From assembly GCA_903838095.1 (NCBI GenBank), contig CAILXE010000389.1, forward strand, positions 1 to 8,983: DNA of 8,983 nt, written 5' to 3'. The position numbers were made by a program, and so were the translations under genes. Of the stretch, positions 1 to 5,898 are shown one piece after another. Numbering within the stretch: position 1 is the first letter of the stretch; each line of letters opens with the position of its first letter. Under the pieces are notes generated by a model that saw nothing but the letters and a program-made list of their open reading frames with translations, was not told the origin of the DNA and made no database searches. This DNA is from an uncultured Chlorobiaceae bacterium (GTDB lineage: Bacteria; Bacteroidota; Chlorobiia; Chlorobiales; Chlorobiaceae).

Positions 1-35
1 CCTTTAATATACATACGTACACGTTAAAAAGCAAG

Positions 36-66
36 AAAAAAGCACGATTTTGCTTGAAAATCGTGC
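36..66 (-). terminator. Rho-independent terminator reading leftward (minus strand)
   Basis: A perfect 10-bp inverted repeat, GCACGATTTT (42-51) and AAAATCGTGC (57-66), flanks a 5-base loop (GCTTG). Read on the minus strand, the hairpin is followed at once by TTTTTT (complement of A36-A41) and then a second T-rich run, which is the classical intrinsic-terminator layout. On the + strand no T-run follows directly (the next is at 80-84, 14 bases away). It would therefore stop transcription moving left, yet no minus-strand gene lies to its right in this window, so it is an orphan. It also overlaps the TTG codon at 50, which argues against that codon being the start of the next gene. Confidence 0.72.
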
Positions 67-76
67 CTGCTCGGTG

Positions 77-805
77 ATGTTTTTCGTTAATGTGTTCGCT
101 TTATCCTACTTTCAGGTTACGATGGGCAGCCCGGCAGGTGAAGTTGAACGGAGTAACGATGAGACCCAGCATCAGGTGAAGGTGAGTGATTTTTACATGA
201 GCAAGTATGAATTGACGGTGGGCGAGTTCCGGAAGTTTGTGGAAGCGAAGCGATATAGCGCTGATTTACGATCATTGAGTGGAGCTGAGAATCATCCGGT
301 GGCGTATGTGAGCTGGAATGATGCGGTAGCGTATTGCGAGTGGCTGTCGTCGAACAGCGGAAAAAAGTACCGATTGCCTACGGAGGCGGAGTGGGAATAT
401 GCGTGCCGCGCAGAGACAACGACACCGTTCAATACGGGGAGTAACCTGACGACGGATCAGGCGAACTATGACGGAAACTATCCGTATGGAGGTAACGCAA
501 AGGGCGTGTTTCGTCAGACGACGGTACCGGTTGACAGTTTTGCTGCAAATGCGTTGGGATTGTACAATATGCACGGGAATGTTTGGGAGTGGTGCAGCGA
601 CTGGTACAAAGGGACCTATTATGCTGAATGCAAAGCGAGAGGTGCCGTGAGTAATCCTGATAATCAGGAGCCCGGTTCGGGCCGCGTGCTTCGCGGCGGG
701 AGCTGGCTCGGCAATGCCGAGGACTGTCGGTCGGCGGATCGCAACTGGGACGCGCCCGTCAACCGGGACCTCAATGTTGGCTTCCGCCTGGTGTTCGTCC
801 CGTAG
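77..805 (+). CDS. FGE-sulfatase (formylglycine-generating enzyme-like, DUF323) domain protein, probably N-terminally truncated; possible DGR target
   Basis: The family signature is clear. With the ATG at 77 as residue 1, it has MGSPAGE near 16-22, YELTVGEF (44-51), RLPTEAEWEYACR (99-111), NMHGNVWEW (164-172), GRVLRGGSW (202-210) and NVGFRLV (233-239). Family members install formylglycine or serve as ligand-binding modules of C-type lectin fold. This copy has RGGSWLG where true FGE has a cysteine soon after RGGS, so catalysis is doubtful. The usual lead-in to MGSP (a V-x-GG-x-F-type strand) is replaced by an unrelated hydrophobic stretch (MFFVNVFALSYF), so the 5' end looks truncated or fused. 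The start is uncertain: TTG 50 lies in a hairpin, ATG 77 has a weak ribosome site, and ATG 122 has AGG 7-8 bases upstream. The last ~45 codons are about 68% G+C against 45-52% in the body, and their variable positions fall where diversity-generating retroelement targets carry asparagine codons. Family certain; function and start not. Confidence 0.8.
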   Translation: MFFVNVFALSYFQVTMGSPAGEVERSNDETQHQVKVSDFYMSKYELTVGEFRKFVEAKRYSADLRSLSGAENHPVAYVSWNDAVAYCEWLSSNSGKKYRLPTEAEWEYACRAETTTPFNTGSNLTTDQANYDGNYPYGGNAKGVFRQTTVPVDSFAANALGLYNMHGNVWEWCSDWYKGTYYAECKARGAVSNPDNQEPGSGRVLRGGSWLGNAEDCRSADRNWDAPVNRDLNVGFRLVFVP

Positions 806-823
806 TTCGGGGGCAGTTTTCCG

Positions 824-849
824 GCTTTGCTTTTGAGCTAAAGCGGAGC
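824..849 (+). repeat. Imperfect inverted repeat / RNA hairpin downstream of the FGE-like gene
   Basis: GCTTTGCTTT (824-833) can pair with AAAGCGGAGC (840-849) around a six-base loop. As RNA this is a ten-pair stem with two G-U wobbles. An A-run (850-854) could further pair with the T-run at 817-820 across a small bulge. No T-tract follows, so it is not an intrinsic terminator. It lies 19 bases past the stop codon and may be a 3'-UTR structure or a DNA hairpin marking the end of a variable region. Confidence 0.45.
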
Positions 850-857
850 AAAAACAA

Positions 858-904
858 GGTTGAGGAGAGCGGCTGTGAGGGACGAACTGCCGCACACCTC
901 AACC
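858..904 (+). repeat. 47-bp interrupted inverted repeat
   Basis: GGTTGAGG (858-865) pairs perfectly with CCTCAACC (897-904). Inside it GCGGC (869-873) pairs perfectly with GCCGC (889-893). The two helices are separated by a symmetric 3x3 internal loop (AGA/ACA) and close on a 15-base loop. Thirteen exact pairs in such an ordered layout are unlikely by chance in a short intergenic stretch. No T-tract follows. It may be a structured 3'-UTR, a small RNA body or a cruciform; which one cannot be told from the sequence. Confidence 0.55.
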
Positions 905-932
905 GAGCAGGTTGGGCAGGAACCACAGAAAA

Positions 933-958
933 GGCCGCCTGGTGGCGGCCGAATTTTT
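933..958 (+). terminator. Rho-independent terminator ending the FGE-like transcript
   Basis: GGCCGCC (933-939), loop TGGT, GGCGGCC (944-950), then GAATTTTT. The seven-pair G+C-only stem followed closely by five T residues is a strong intrinsic terminator on the + strand. On the minus strand the same stem is followed by TTTT, so it may work weakly in both directions. It separates the FGE-like gene and its structured 3' tail from the HEPN pair. Confidence 0.85.
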
Positions 959-1106
959 GAAAAACGTTGGTGACGGCATAGTGGCGTATTATCAGCTTTT
1001 CATCGATCTCCCTTAGTCCGAAATGATTTGCTGGAAATCAATTTAATTTTGTATTTTTATGGTAATTGTTTGGGATCTACGTTGAGATTAATGTGGTGAG
1101 GTTGAA
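959..1106. other. Intergenic spacer before the HEPN gene
   Basis: No reading frame of note. The second half (1035-1065) is strongly A+T-rich and is the likely promoter zone for the HEPN pair. A possible but poor match is TTGCTG (1028-1033) with TATTTT (1052-1057) at 18-bp spacing. The ribosome site of the next gene, GGTGAGGT, ends about five bases before ATG 1107. Confidence 0.4.
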
Positions 1107-1496
1107 ATGAAGCCCGAAGAAATTCTGGGCAATATTCGCCAGAAATATTCTGATGCAGTATTGCTGAAACAGCATGGAAGGTATGCCAACTCAATATACC
1201 TGAGTGGATATTGTGTAGAACTATCACTCAAATATGCGATTACAAATCACATGAATTGGAGCAGGTATAAAACTGAAGGTAAATTGAAGTTTTTGAAGGT
1301 TCATGATTTAGAGTTGCTTGTATCCTTGACTGGTCGCGAAGTTCATATAAAAAAAATGTCGGCATGGCAAGAGGTCAATAAATGGAGTGAATTAAAGCGA
1401 TATGATGACCCTGACGGCTCAATGCTCAGTGATGCTGAATCAATGCTTTTGGCTGTCAATAAATTGGTGGAGGAACTATGCGAGATCTCGTTGTAA
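1107..1496 (+). CDS. HEPN-domain protein (129 aa)
   Basis: Small, mostly helical protein. The segment LLKQHGRYANSIYLSGYCVE (19-38) is the characteristic first helical pair of HEPN proteins (D-A-x-x-L then G-R-Y-x-x-S-x-Y-L-x-G-Y-x-x-E). Later VHDLELLV (65-72) and W93...RY (98-99) also occur in this family. HEPN domains are often RNases or the partners of minimal nucleotidyltransferases in toxin-antitoxin and other defence loci. The typical catalytic R-x4-6-H motif is not evident near the last helices, so RNase activity is not supported by a visible motif. The start ATG has a good ribosome site (GGTGAGGT, 5-base spacing). The stop lies inside the next gene (19-base overlap), so the two are surely co-transcribed and probably translationally coupled. 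Base composition is lower in G+C than the hsd genes. Confidence 0.75.
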   Translation: MKPEEILGNIRQKYSDAVLLKQHGRYANSIYLSGYCVELSLKYAITNHMNWSRYKTEGKLKFLKVHDLELLVSLTGREVHIKKMSAWQEVNKWSELKRYDDPDGSMLSDAESMLLAVNKLVEELCEISL

Positions 1497-1885
1497 AGAT
1501 AAAAAAGGCACTTCAGTCAATTGAAGAGGAAAAAGGAGAGTTTAGGATCAAGTGTCTTGTTGCAAAAGATCCCTCGAATATGCTCTGGGATTTAATTTTG
1601 TCAGCAGAGTGGTTTGAGGATGATCTCATGAAGCGGTTAGACTACTTGTCGGAAAGAATTTTAGGGGATTTTGATATTGATTGCATGCTTCACTTTTCAG
1701 GCATCATCACCTATACTGTCAAATCGTCACATCCTCTTCTTGAGATGTTGCGGATGGTTCAGGAAAATAATCGCATCGGAAAATACAGTGATTTAGGGCA
1801 GGGATATGTTATTGTCGACTCTCATAGTGAGTTAGCTCAATTGATTATTCCATTGAACAATTCGGAAATCCTGGTGCCTGCATGA
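1478..1885 (+). CDS. Hypothetical protein, partner of the HEPN protein (135 aa)
   Basis: I do not recognise a named domain. The start ATG is preceded by GGAGGAA with 4-5 base spacing inside the end of the HEPN gene, an excellent ribosome site that fixes the start. Visible features are a charged N-terminal helix (1-24), a segment LWDLILSAEWFEDD (36-49) that may be the conserved core, a predicted helix up to about 63, and a strand-like C-terminal half (VIVDSHSEL, 111-119). No G-S-x-A-R-G...D-x-D nucleotidyltransferase motif is seen, so it is not a standard MNT partner. The 19-base overlap with the HEPN gene implies a functional pair, perhaps toxin-antitoxin-like, by analogy only. It is a real gene by its ribosome site, length and coupling. 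Confidence 0.7.
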   Translation: MRDLVVKIKKALQSIEEEKGEFRIKCLVAKDPSNMLWDLILSAEWFEDDLMKRLDYLSERILGDFDIDCMLHFSGIITYTVKSSHPLLEMLRMVQENNRIGKYSDLGQGYVIVDSHSELAQLIIPLNNSEILVPA

Positions 1886-2041
1886 TGTGATGCTTCGAGA
1901 GCATTGACCACGCAATCCTGGAACAGCAGCTTCACTGCCTCTCCAAAGACATAAAGCGGGGTAACAAGGTCATTTTCTTTTTCCCTGAGCATCAGCTATG
2001 TTGTATTTTATTTGAATACTTTAAAGTAACGCAACTGATGC
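1886..2041 (+). other. Spacer with possible gene remnant and operator, upstream of hsdR
   Basis: From the in-frame stop at 1888-1890 the reading frame starting at 1891 stays open for about 70 codons, past the hsdR start, but has no ATG, GTG or TTG before 2038. The peptide (FESIDHAILEQQLHCL, then KDIKRGNKVIFFFPEH) has a protein-like, amphipathic look, so this may be the decayed end of a lost gene. The A+T-rich stretch 2001-2029 is the likely hsd promoter region and contains the palindrome listed separately. No clear terminator is visible after the HEPN pair, so some read-through into hsdR is possible. Confidence 0.35.
2017..2028. promoter_or_regulatory. 12-bp perfect palindrome, candidate operator before hsdR
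   Basis: TACTTTAAAGTA is an exact palindrome ending 13 bases before the hsdR ATG, in the A+T-rich region where a promoter would be expected (a weak -35-like TTGTAT lies at 2001-2006). Such a site could bind a dimeric regulator such as a winged-helix protein. The AlbA_2/winged-helix protein of the same operon is a possible ligand, which is inference only. A short A+T-rich palindrome can also arise by chance. Confidence 0.3.
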
Positions 2042-4417
2042 ATGAACAAAAAGCAGCTCACCGAACGCGACATCTGTACCAAATACATCACCCCAGCGCT
2101 TGAGCGGGCTGGATGGGATAGTGCGACCCAGGTGCGTGAAGAGTTTCCGCTGACAAAGGGGCGCATTATTGTTCGCGGCAAGCTGTACACCCGCGCTCAG
2201 CACAAGCGGGTGGATTATGTTCTGTTTTACAAGCCAAATATTCCCCTTGCGCTCATTGAGGCCAAAGACAACAACCACTCTCCTGGCGATGGCATGCAGC
2301 AGGCGCTTGGTTATGCCGAAATGCTTCAGGTGCCCTTTGTCTTCAGCTCCAACGGTGATGGATTCCTTTTTCACAACAAGATCGCCACTGACGGCATTAT
2401 GGAGCGCGAACTCTCACTGGAAGAGTTTCCCACTGCCGAGGAGCTCTGGCAAAGCTGGTCAACGCATCGGGGAATAACCGGACAGCAGGAGAGGCTGATC
2501 ACGCAAGACTACTACAGCGACGGGAGCAACAAGAGTCCGCGTTACTATCAGTTTCTGGCCATCAATAAAACTGTTGAGGCCATTGCGCAGGGTCAGAAGC
2601 GCATTTTGCTGGTCATGGCCACCGGAACCGGCAAAACCTTTACGGCTTTTCAGATTATCTGGCGCCTCTGGAAGTCAAAGGCAAAAAAGCGAATCCTCTT
2701 TCTTGCCGATCGCAACATTCTGGTTGACCAGACTATAACCAACGATTTCAAGCCCTTTGGTTCTGCCATGACCAAGATCAAAAAGCGGCAGATTAACAAG
2801 TCGTTCGAGATCTACCTCTCACTCTATCAGGCTGTTACCGGTACGGAAGCGGAGCAGAACATCTACCGGCAGTTCACCCCTGATTTTTTTGATTTGATTG
2901 TGGTGGATGAGTGCCACCGGGGCAGTGCCGCCGAGGATTCAGCCTGGCGGCAGATTCTCGAATATTTTTCCTCCGCAACACAGATAGGGCTCACCGCCAC
3001 ACCCAGAGAGACCAGAGAGATTTCCAACAGCGATTACTTTGGCCAGCCGATCTACACCTACTCACTCCGAAAAGGTATTGACGATGGATTTCTGGCTCCG
3101 TACAAGGTGGTGCGGATTGATCTTGACAAGGATATGCAGGGGTGGCGGCCTGACAAAGGGATGCTCGATAAACTTGGTAACGAAATAGAAGACCGCATCT
3201 ACAACCAGAAAGATTTCGACAAGAGTATGGTGCTGGAACAGCGCACCCTCCTTGTTGCCAAAAAGATCAGCGACTTTCTCCGCCAGACCAACCGCTTCGA
3301 TAAAACCATCGTCTTCTGTGAAAACATAGATCATGCCGAACGGATGCGACAGGCGCTGGTCAACGAAAACAGCGATCTGGTTGCCAAAAATGCCCGTTAT
3401 GTCGTCCGCATTACCGGCGACAGCGAAGAGGGCAAGGCTGAGCTTGATAACTTCATTTTTCCAGACTCCCCGTATCCGGTGATTGCCGTAACCTCCAAAT
3501 TGATGTCAACCGGTGTTGATGCCCAGACCTGCAAGCTTATTGTGCTCGATCAGACCATTCTGTCGATGACGGAGTTCAAGCAGCGCATCGGTCGCGGCAC
3601 CCGCATCAACGAAGAGTATGGCAAATACTATTTCACCATCATGGACTTCAAAAAAGCCACCGAGCTTTTTGCCGATCCGGATTTCGATGGTGATCCTGTG
3701 CAGATCTCCACTCCTCAGAACCCTGATGACTCTCCGGTTCCGCCGGATATCACTGAGGATGAACATTCCGGCGAGGATATTCTCTATCCAGAGACTGGCG
3801 ACGAAGGCGGTGACTGGCAGTATGTTGCCAATAATGACGATAATGAAGGCCCGCGAATCCGCCGCTATGTGGTTGATAGTGTTGAGGTGAAGGTTGTTGC
3901 CGAACGGGTACAGTATTTCGATGCCGAGGGCAAACTGATTACTGAATCGCTCAAAGACTATACCCGAAAAACATTGTCGAAGGAGTTCGCCTCGCTGCAA
4001 GAGTTTCTCGGTCGATGGAACAGCGCAGAGAAAAAACAGGTGATTCTTGAAGAGCTGTCGCTGGAGGGGGTGTTTTTTGATGCCTTGTCGGAAGAGATCA
4101 GCCGTGAGTACGATCCGTTTGACCTCATCTGTCATATCGCCTGGGACCAGCCTCCGCTGACCCGCAGGGAGAGGGCGGAGCAGGTCAAAAAGCGCAACTA
4201 CTTTACCAAATACGGCGCACAGGCGCGGCGGGTGCTGGAAGCTCTTCTCGACAAGTATGCCGACGAAGGCATTGTGCATATTGAAGCTCCGCAGATACTC
4301 TCTATTGCTCCTTTTACCGGCTTTGGAACACCGGTCGAGATCTTTCGTCTTTTCAATGGTTTTGAGAGCTACCAGCAAGCCATGCACGAACTCGAACAAG
4401 CGCTCTACAGCGCATAA
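2042..4417 (+). CDS. hsdR: Type I restriction enzyme, R (restriction/translocase) subunit HsdR
   Basis: ATP-driven translocase and endonuclease of a Type I R-M complex (R2M2S). Its 791 residues fit the EcoAI/EcoEI-like family. The N-terminal nuclease domain shows the PD-(D/E)xK pattern: D58, E73-A-K75, then Q87-A-L-G-Y91 (QxxxY-type motif). The superfamily 2 motor follows: Walker A ATGTGKT (193-199), DECH box (289-292), motif III LTATP (317-321) and motif [10 protein letters not shown] (514-521). An acidic, proline-rich linker (about 545-605) leads to a C-terminal region (about 610-790), which presumably docks on HsdM/HsdS. The start [20 protein letters not shown] matches the usual N-terminus of the family, although the ribosome site is weak. 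All motifs are intact, so restriction should be active. It is the first gene of the hsd operon; hsdM follows after 12 bp. Confidence 0.96.
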   Translation: MNKKQLTERDICTKYITPALERAGWDSATQVREEFPLTKGRIIVRGKLYTRAQHKRVDYVLFYKPNIPLALIEAKDNNHSPGDGMQQALGYAEMLQVPFVFSSNGDGFLFHNKIATDGIMERELSLEEFPTAEELWQSWSTHRGITGQQERLITQDYYSDGSNKSPRYYQFLAINKTVEAIAQGQKRILLVMATGTGKTFTAFQIIWRLWKSKAKKRILFLADRNILVDQTITNDFKPFGSAMTKIKKRQINKSFEIYLSLYQAVTGTEAEQNIYRQFTPDFFDLIVVDECHRGSAAEDSAWRQILEYFSSATQIGLTATPRETREISNSDYFGQPIYTYSLRKGIDDGFLAPYKVVRIDLDKDMQGWRPDKGMLDKLGNEIEDRIYNQKDFDKSMVLEQRTLLVAKKISDFLRQTNRFDKTIVFCENIDHAERMRQALVNENSDLVAKNARYVVRITGDSEEGKAELDNFIFPDSPYPVIAVTSKLMSTGVDAQTCKLIVLDQTILSMTEFKQRIGRGTRINEEYGKYYFTIMDFKKATELFADPDFDGDPVQISTPQNPDDSPVPPDITEDEHSGEDILYPETGDEGGDWQYVANNDDNEGPRIRRYVVDSVEVKVVAERVQYFDAEGKLITESLKDYTRKTLSKEFASLQEFLGRWNSAEKKQVILEELSLEGVFFDALSEEISREYDPFDLICHIAWDQPPLTRRERAEQVKKRNYFTKYGAQARRVLEALLDKYADEGIVHIEAPQILSIAPFTGFGTPVEIFRLFNGFESYQQAMHELEQALYSA

Positions 4418-4429
4418 CAACAAGATACC

Positions 4430-5893
4430 ATGCCGATCGGAACCCTGATCAAAACCATACAGGACATCATGCGCAAGGACGTCGGCGTCGATGGCGATGC
4501 CCAGCGCATCAGCCAGATCGTCTGGCTGCTTTTTCTGAAAATATTCAACGATCGTGAGGAGGAGTGGCAGCTTACCATTCCCGATTATAAAACTCCGCTT
4601 CAGAGCCGGTATCGCTGGCAGAGTTGGGCAAAAGATCCCGAAGGAGTAACCGGAGAGGAGCTGATCGACTTTGTCAATAATGAGCTTTTCCCCTCACTCA
4701 AGCGTCTGGCTTACGTTGCAGGGGTGTCGCCACATGGCAGGGTGATAGGTTCGGTCTTTGAGGATGCCTACAACTACATGAAGTCCGGCACCCTGCTCCG
4801 GCAGGTGATCAACACCATTGAAGAGGAGGTCGATTTCAACTCCTCCAGCGACCGGCACCTCTTCAACGACATCTACGAAAAGATTCTTGCGGACTTGCAG
4901 TCTGCCGGAAATGCCGGCGAATACTACACTCCTCGCGCTGTCACCCGGTTTATGGTGGAGACGCTTAACCCGCAACTCGGCGAATCGGTGCTCGATCCCG
5001 CTTGCGGCACTGGTGGCTTCCTCACCAACACCATCGAACACCTCAAAGAGCAGGTAAACAACGCCGACGATCTGAAGACTTTGCAGGAGAGCATTCACGG
5101 AGTGGAAAAGAAGCCCCTGCCGCACATGCTCGCCCTGACCAATATGATGCTGCACGGTATCGACGTACCCACCAACATCCGTCACGACAACACCCTCAGT
5201 CGTCCGCTCAAAGACTACGGCCCGAAAGAGCGTGTCGATATTATCGTCACCAATCCGCCATTCGGGGGTATGGAAGAGGACGGCATTGAAAACAACTTCC
5301 CCAAAAAGTACCAGACCCGCGAAACTGCCGACCTCTTCATGGCAATGATCATGCACCGACTCAAGCCAGGCAGTGGCCGGGCTGCCGTGGTTCTGCCCGA
5401 CGGTTTTCTCTTTGGCGAGGGAGTCAAAACCAACCTGAAGCGGGAGCTGCTTGAAGAGTTCAACCTGCACACCATCGTCCGATTGCCGAAAGGTGTTTTC
5501 AGCCCCTACACCAGCATCTCAACCAACATCCTCTTTTTCGAAAAGGGCGGCCCGACAAAAGAGGTCTGGTTCTTTGAACACCCCTATCCAGAAGGCTACA
5601 AGGCTTACTCCCGCACCAGACCGCTGACCATTCAGGAGTTTGACCGCGAAAAAGCGTGGTGGGGAAGTGCGGAGCGCGAGGGGCGCAAAGCTGACCAATA
5701 TGCCTGGAGGGTTACGGTTGAGGATATTGCCGCACGCAACTACAACCTCGATTGCAAAAACCCTCACGAAGTGGCGGTGAACCATCGTGACCCTGAAGAG
5801 CTGATGCAGGAGTACCTTGACATTACTCGTAAGCTTGAAGCCGCTCAAGCTGCGCTGAAGCAGGAACTCATGCAGGCATTGGGAGGGAACTGA
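4430..5893 (+). CDS. hsdM: Type I restriction-modification system, DNA methyltransferase subunit HsdM
   Basis: N6-adenine methyltransferase that, with HsdS, modifies the recognition site using S-adenosylmethionine and is also required for restriction. It has 487 residues, normal for type IB HsdM. The helical N-terminal domain (about 5-150; TLIKTIQDIMRKDVGVDGD at 5-23) is typical of HsdM_N. GEYYTPR (163-169) precedes the catalytic domain. Motif I is DPACGTGGF (189-197; methyl-donor binding) and motif IV is NPPFGG (275-280; adenine N6 methylation). LPKGVFSPYTSISTNILFF (352-370) is the conserved downstream block. The C-terminal helix (about 455-485) is charged, as expected for an HsdS contact. 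The ATG lies 12 bp after hsdR with no strong ribosome site visible, so coupling to hsdR translation is likely. No damage is seen. Confidence 0.97.
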   Translation: MPIGTLIKTIQDIMRKDVGVDGDAQRISQIVWLLFLKIFNDREEEWQLTIPDYKTPLQSRYRWQSWAKDPEGVTGEELIDFVNNELFPSLKRLAYVAGVSPHGRVIGSVFEDAYNYMKSGTLLRQVINTIEEEVDFNSSSDRHLFNDIYEKILADLQSAGNAGEYYTPRAVTRFMVETLNPQLGESVLDPACGTGGFLTNTIEHLKEQVNNADDLKTLQESIHGVEKKPLPHMLALTNMMLHGIDVPTNIRHDNTLSRPLKDYGPKERVDIIVTNPPFGGMEEDGIENNFPKKYQTRETADLFMAMIMHRLKPGSGRAAVVLPDGFLFGEGVKTNLKRELLEEFNLHTIVRLPKGVFSPYTSISTNILFFEKGGPTKEVWFFEHPYPEGYKAYSRTRPLTIQEFDREKAWWGSAEREGRKADQYAWRVTVEDIAARNYNLDCKNPHEVAVNHRDPEELMQEYLDITRKLEAAQAALKQELMQALGGN

Positions 5894-5898
5894 AGCAC

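Noticed and set aside
50..76. TTG at 50 as start of the FGE-like gene
   Set aside because: It lies inside a 10-bp-stem hairpin, has no ribosome site, and the added residues match nothing expected of the family.
799..811. CCCG/CGGG mini-hairpin across the FGE-like stop codon as a DGR cruciform
   Set aside because: It has only four base pairs with a five-base loop, too weak to claim.
272..895. Long minus-strand open frame opposite the FGE-like gene
   Set aside because: It is antisense to a gene with clear family motifs, its translation is arginine- and isoleucine-rich without a domain, and it runs through the terminal hairpins. It is a shadow of the real gene.
3506..4423. 305-codon minus-strand open frame opposite hsdR
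   Set aside because: It lies entirely within hsdR, which has intact motifs, and no ribosome site or domain is visible. It is a codon-bias shadow.
4694..5470. 258-codon minus-strand open frame opposite hsdM
   Set aside because: It mirrors the conserved methyltransferase motifs of hsdM and shows no family of its own.
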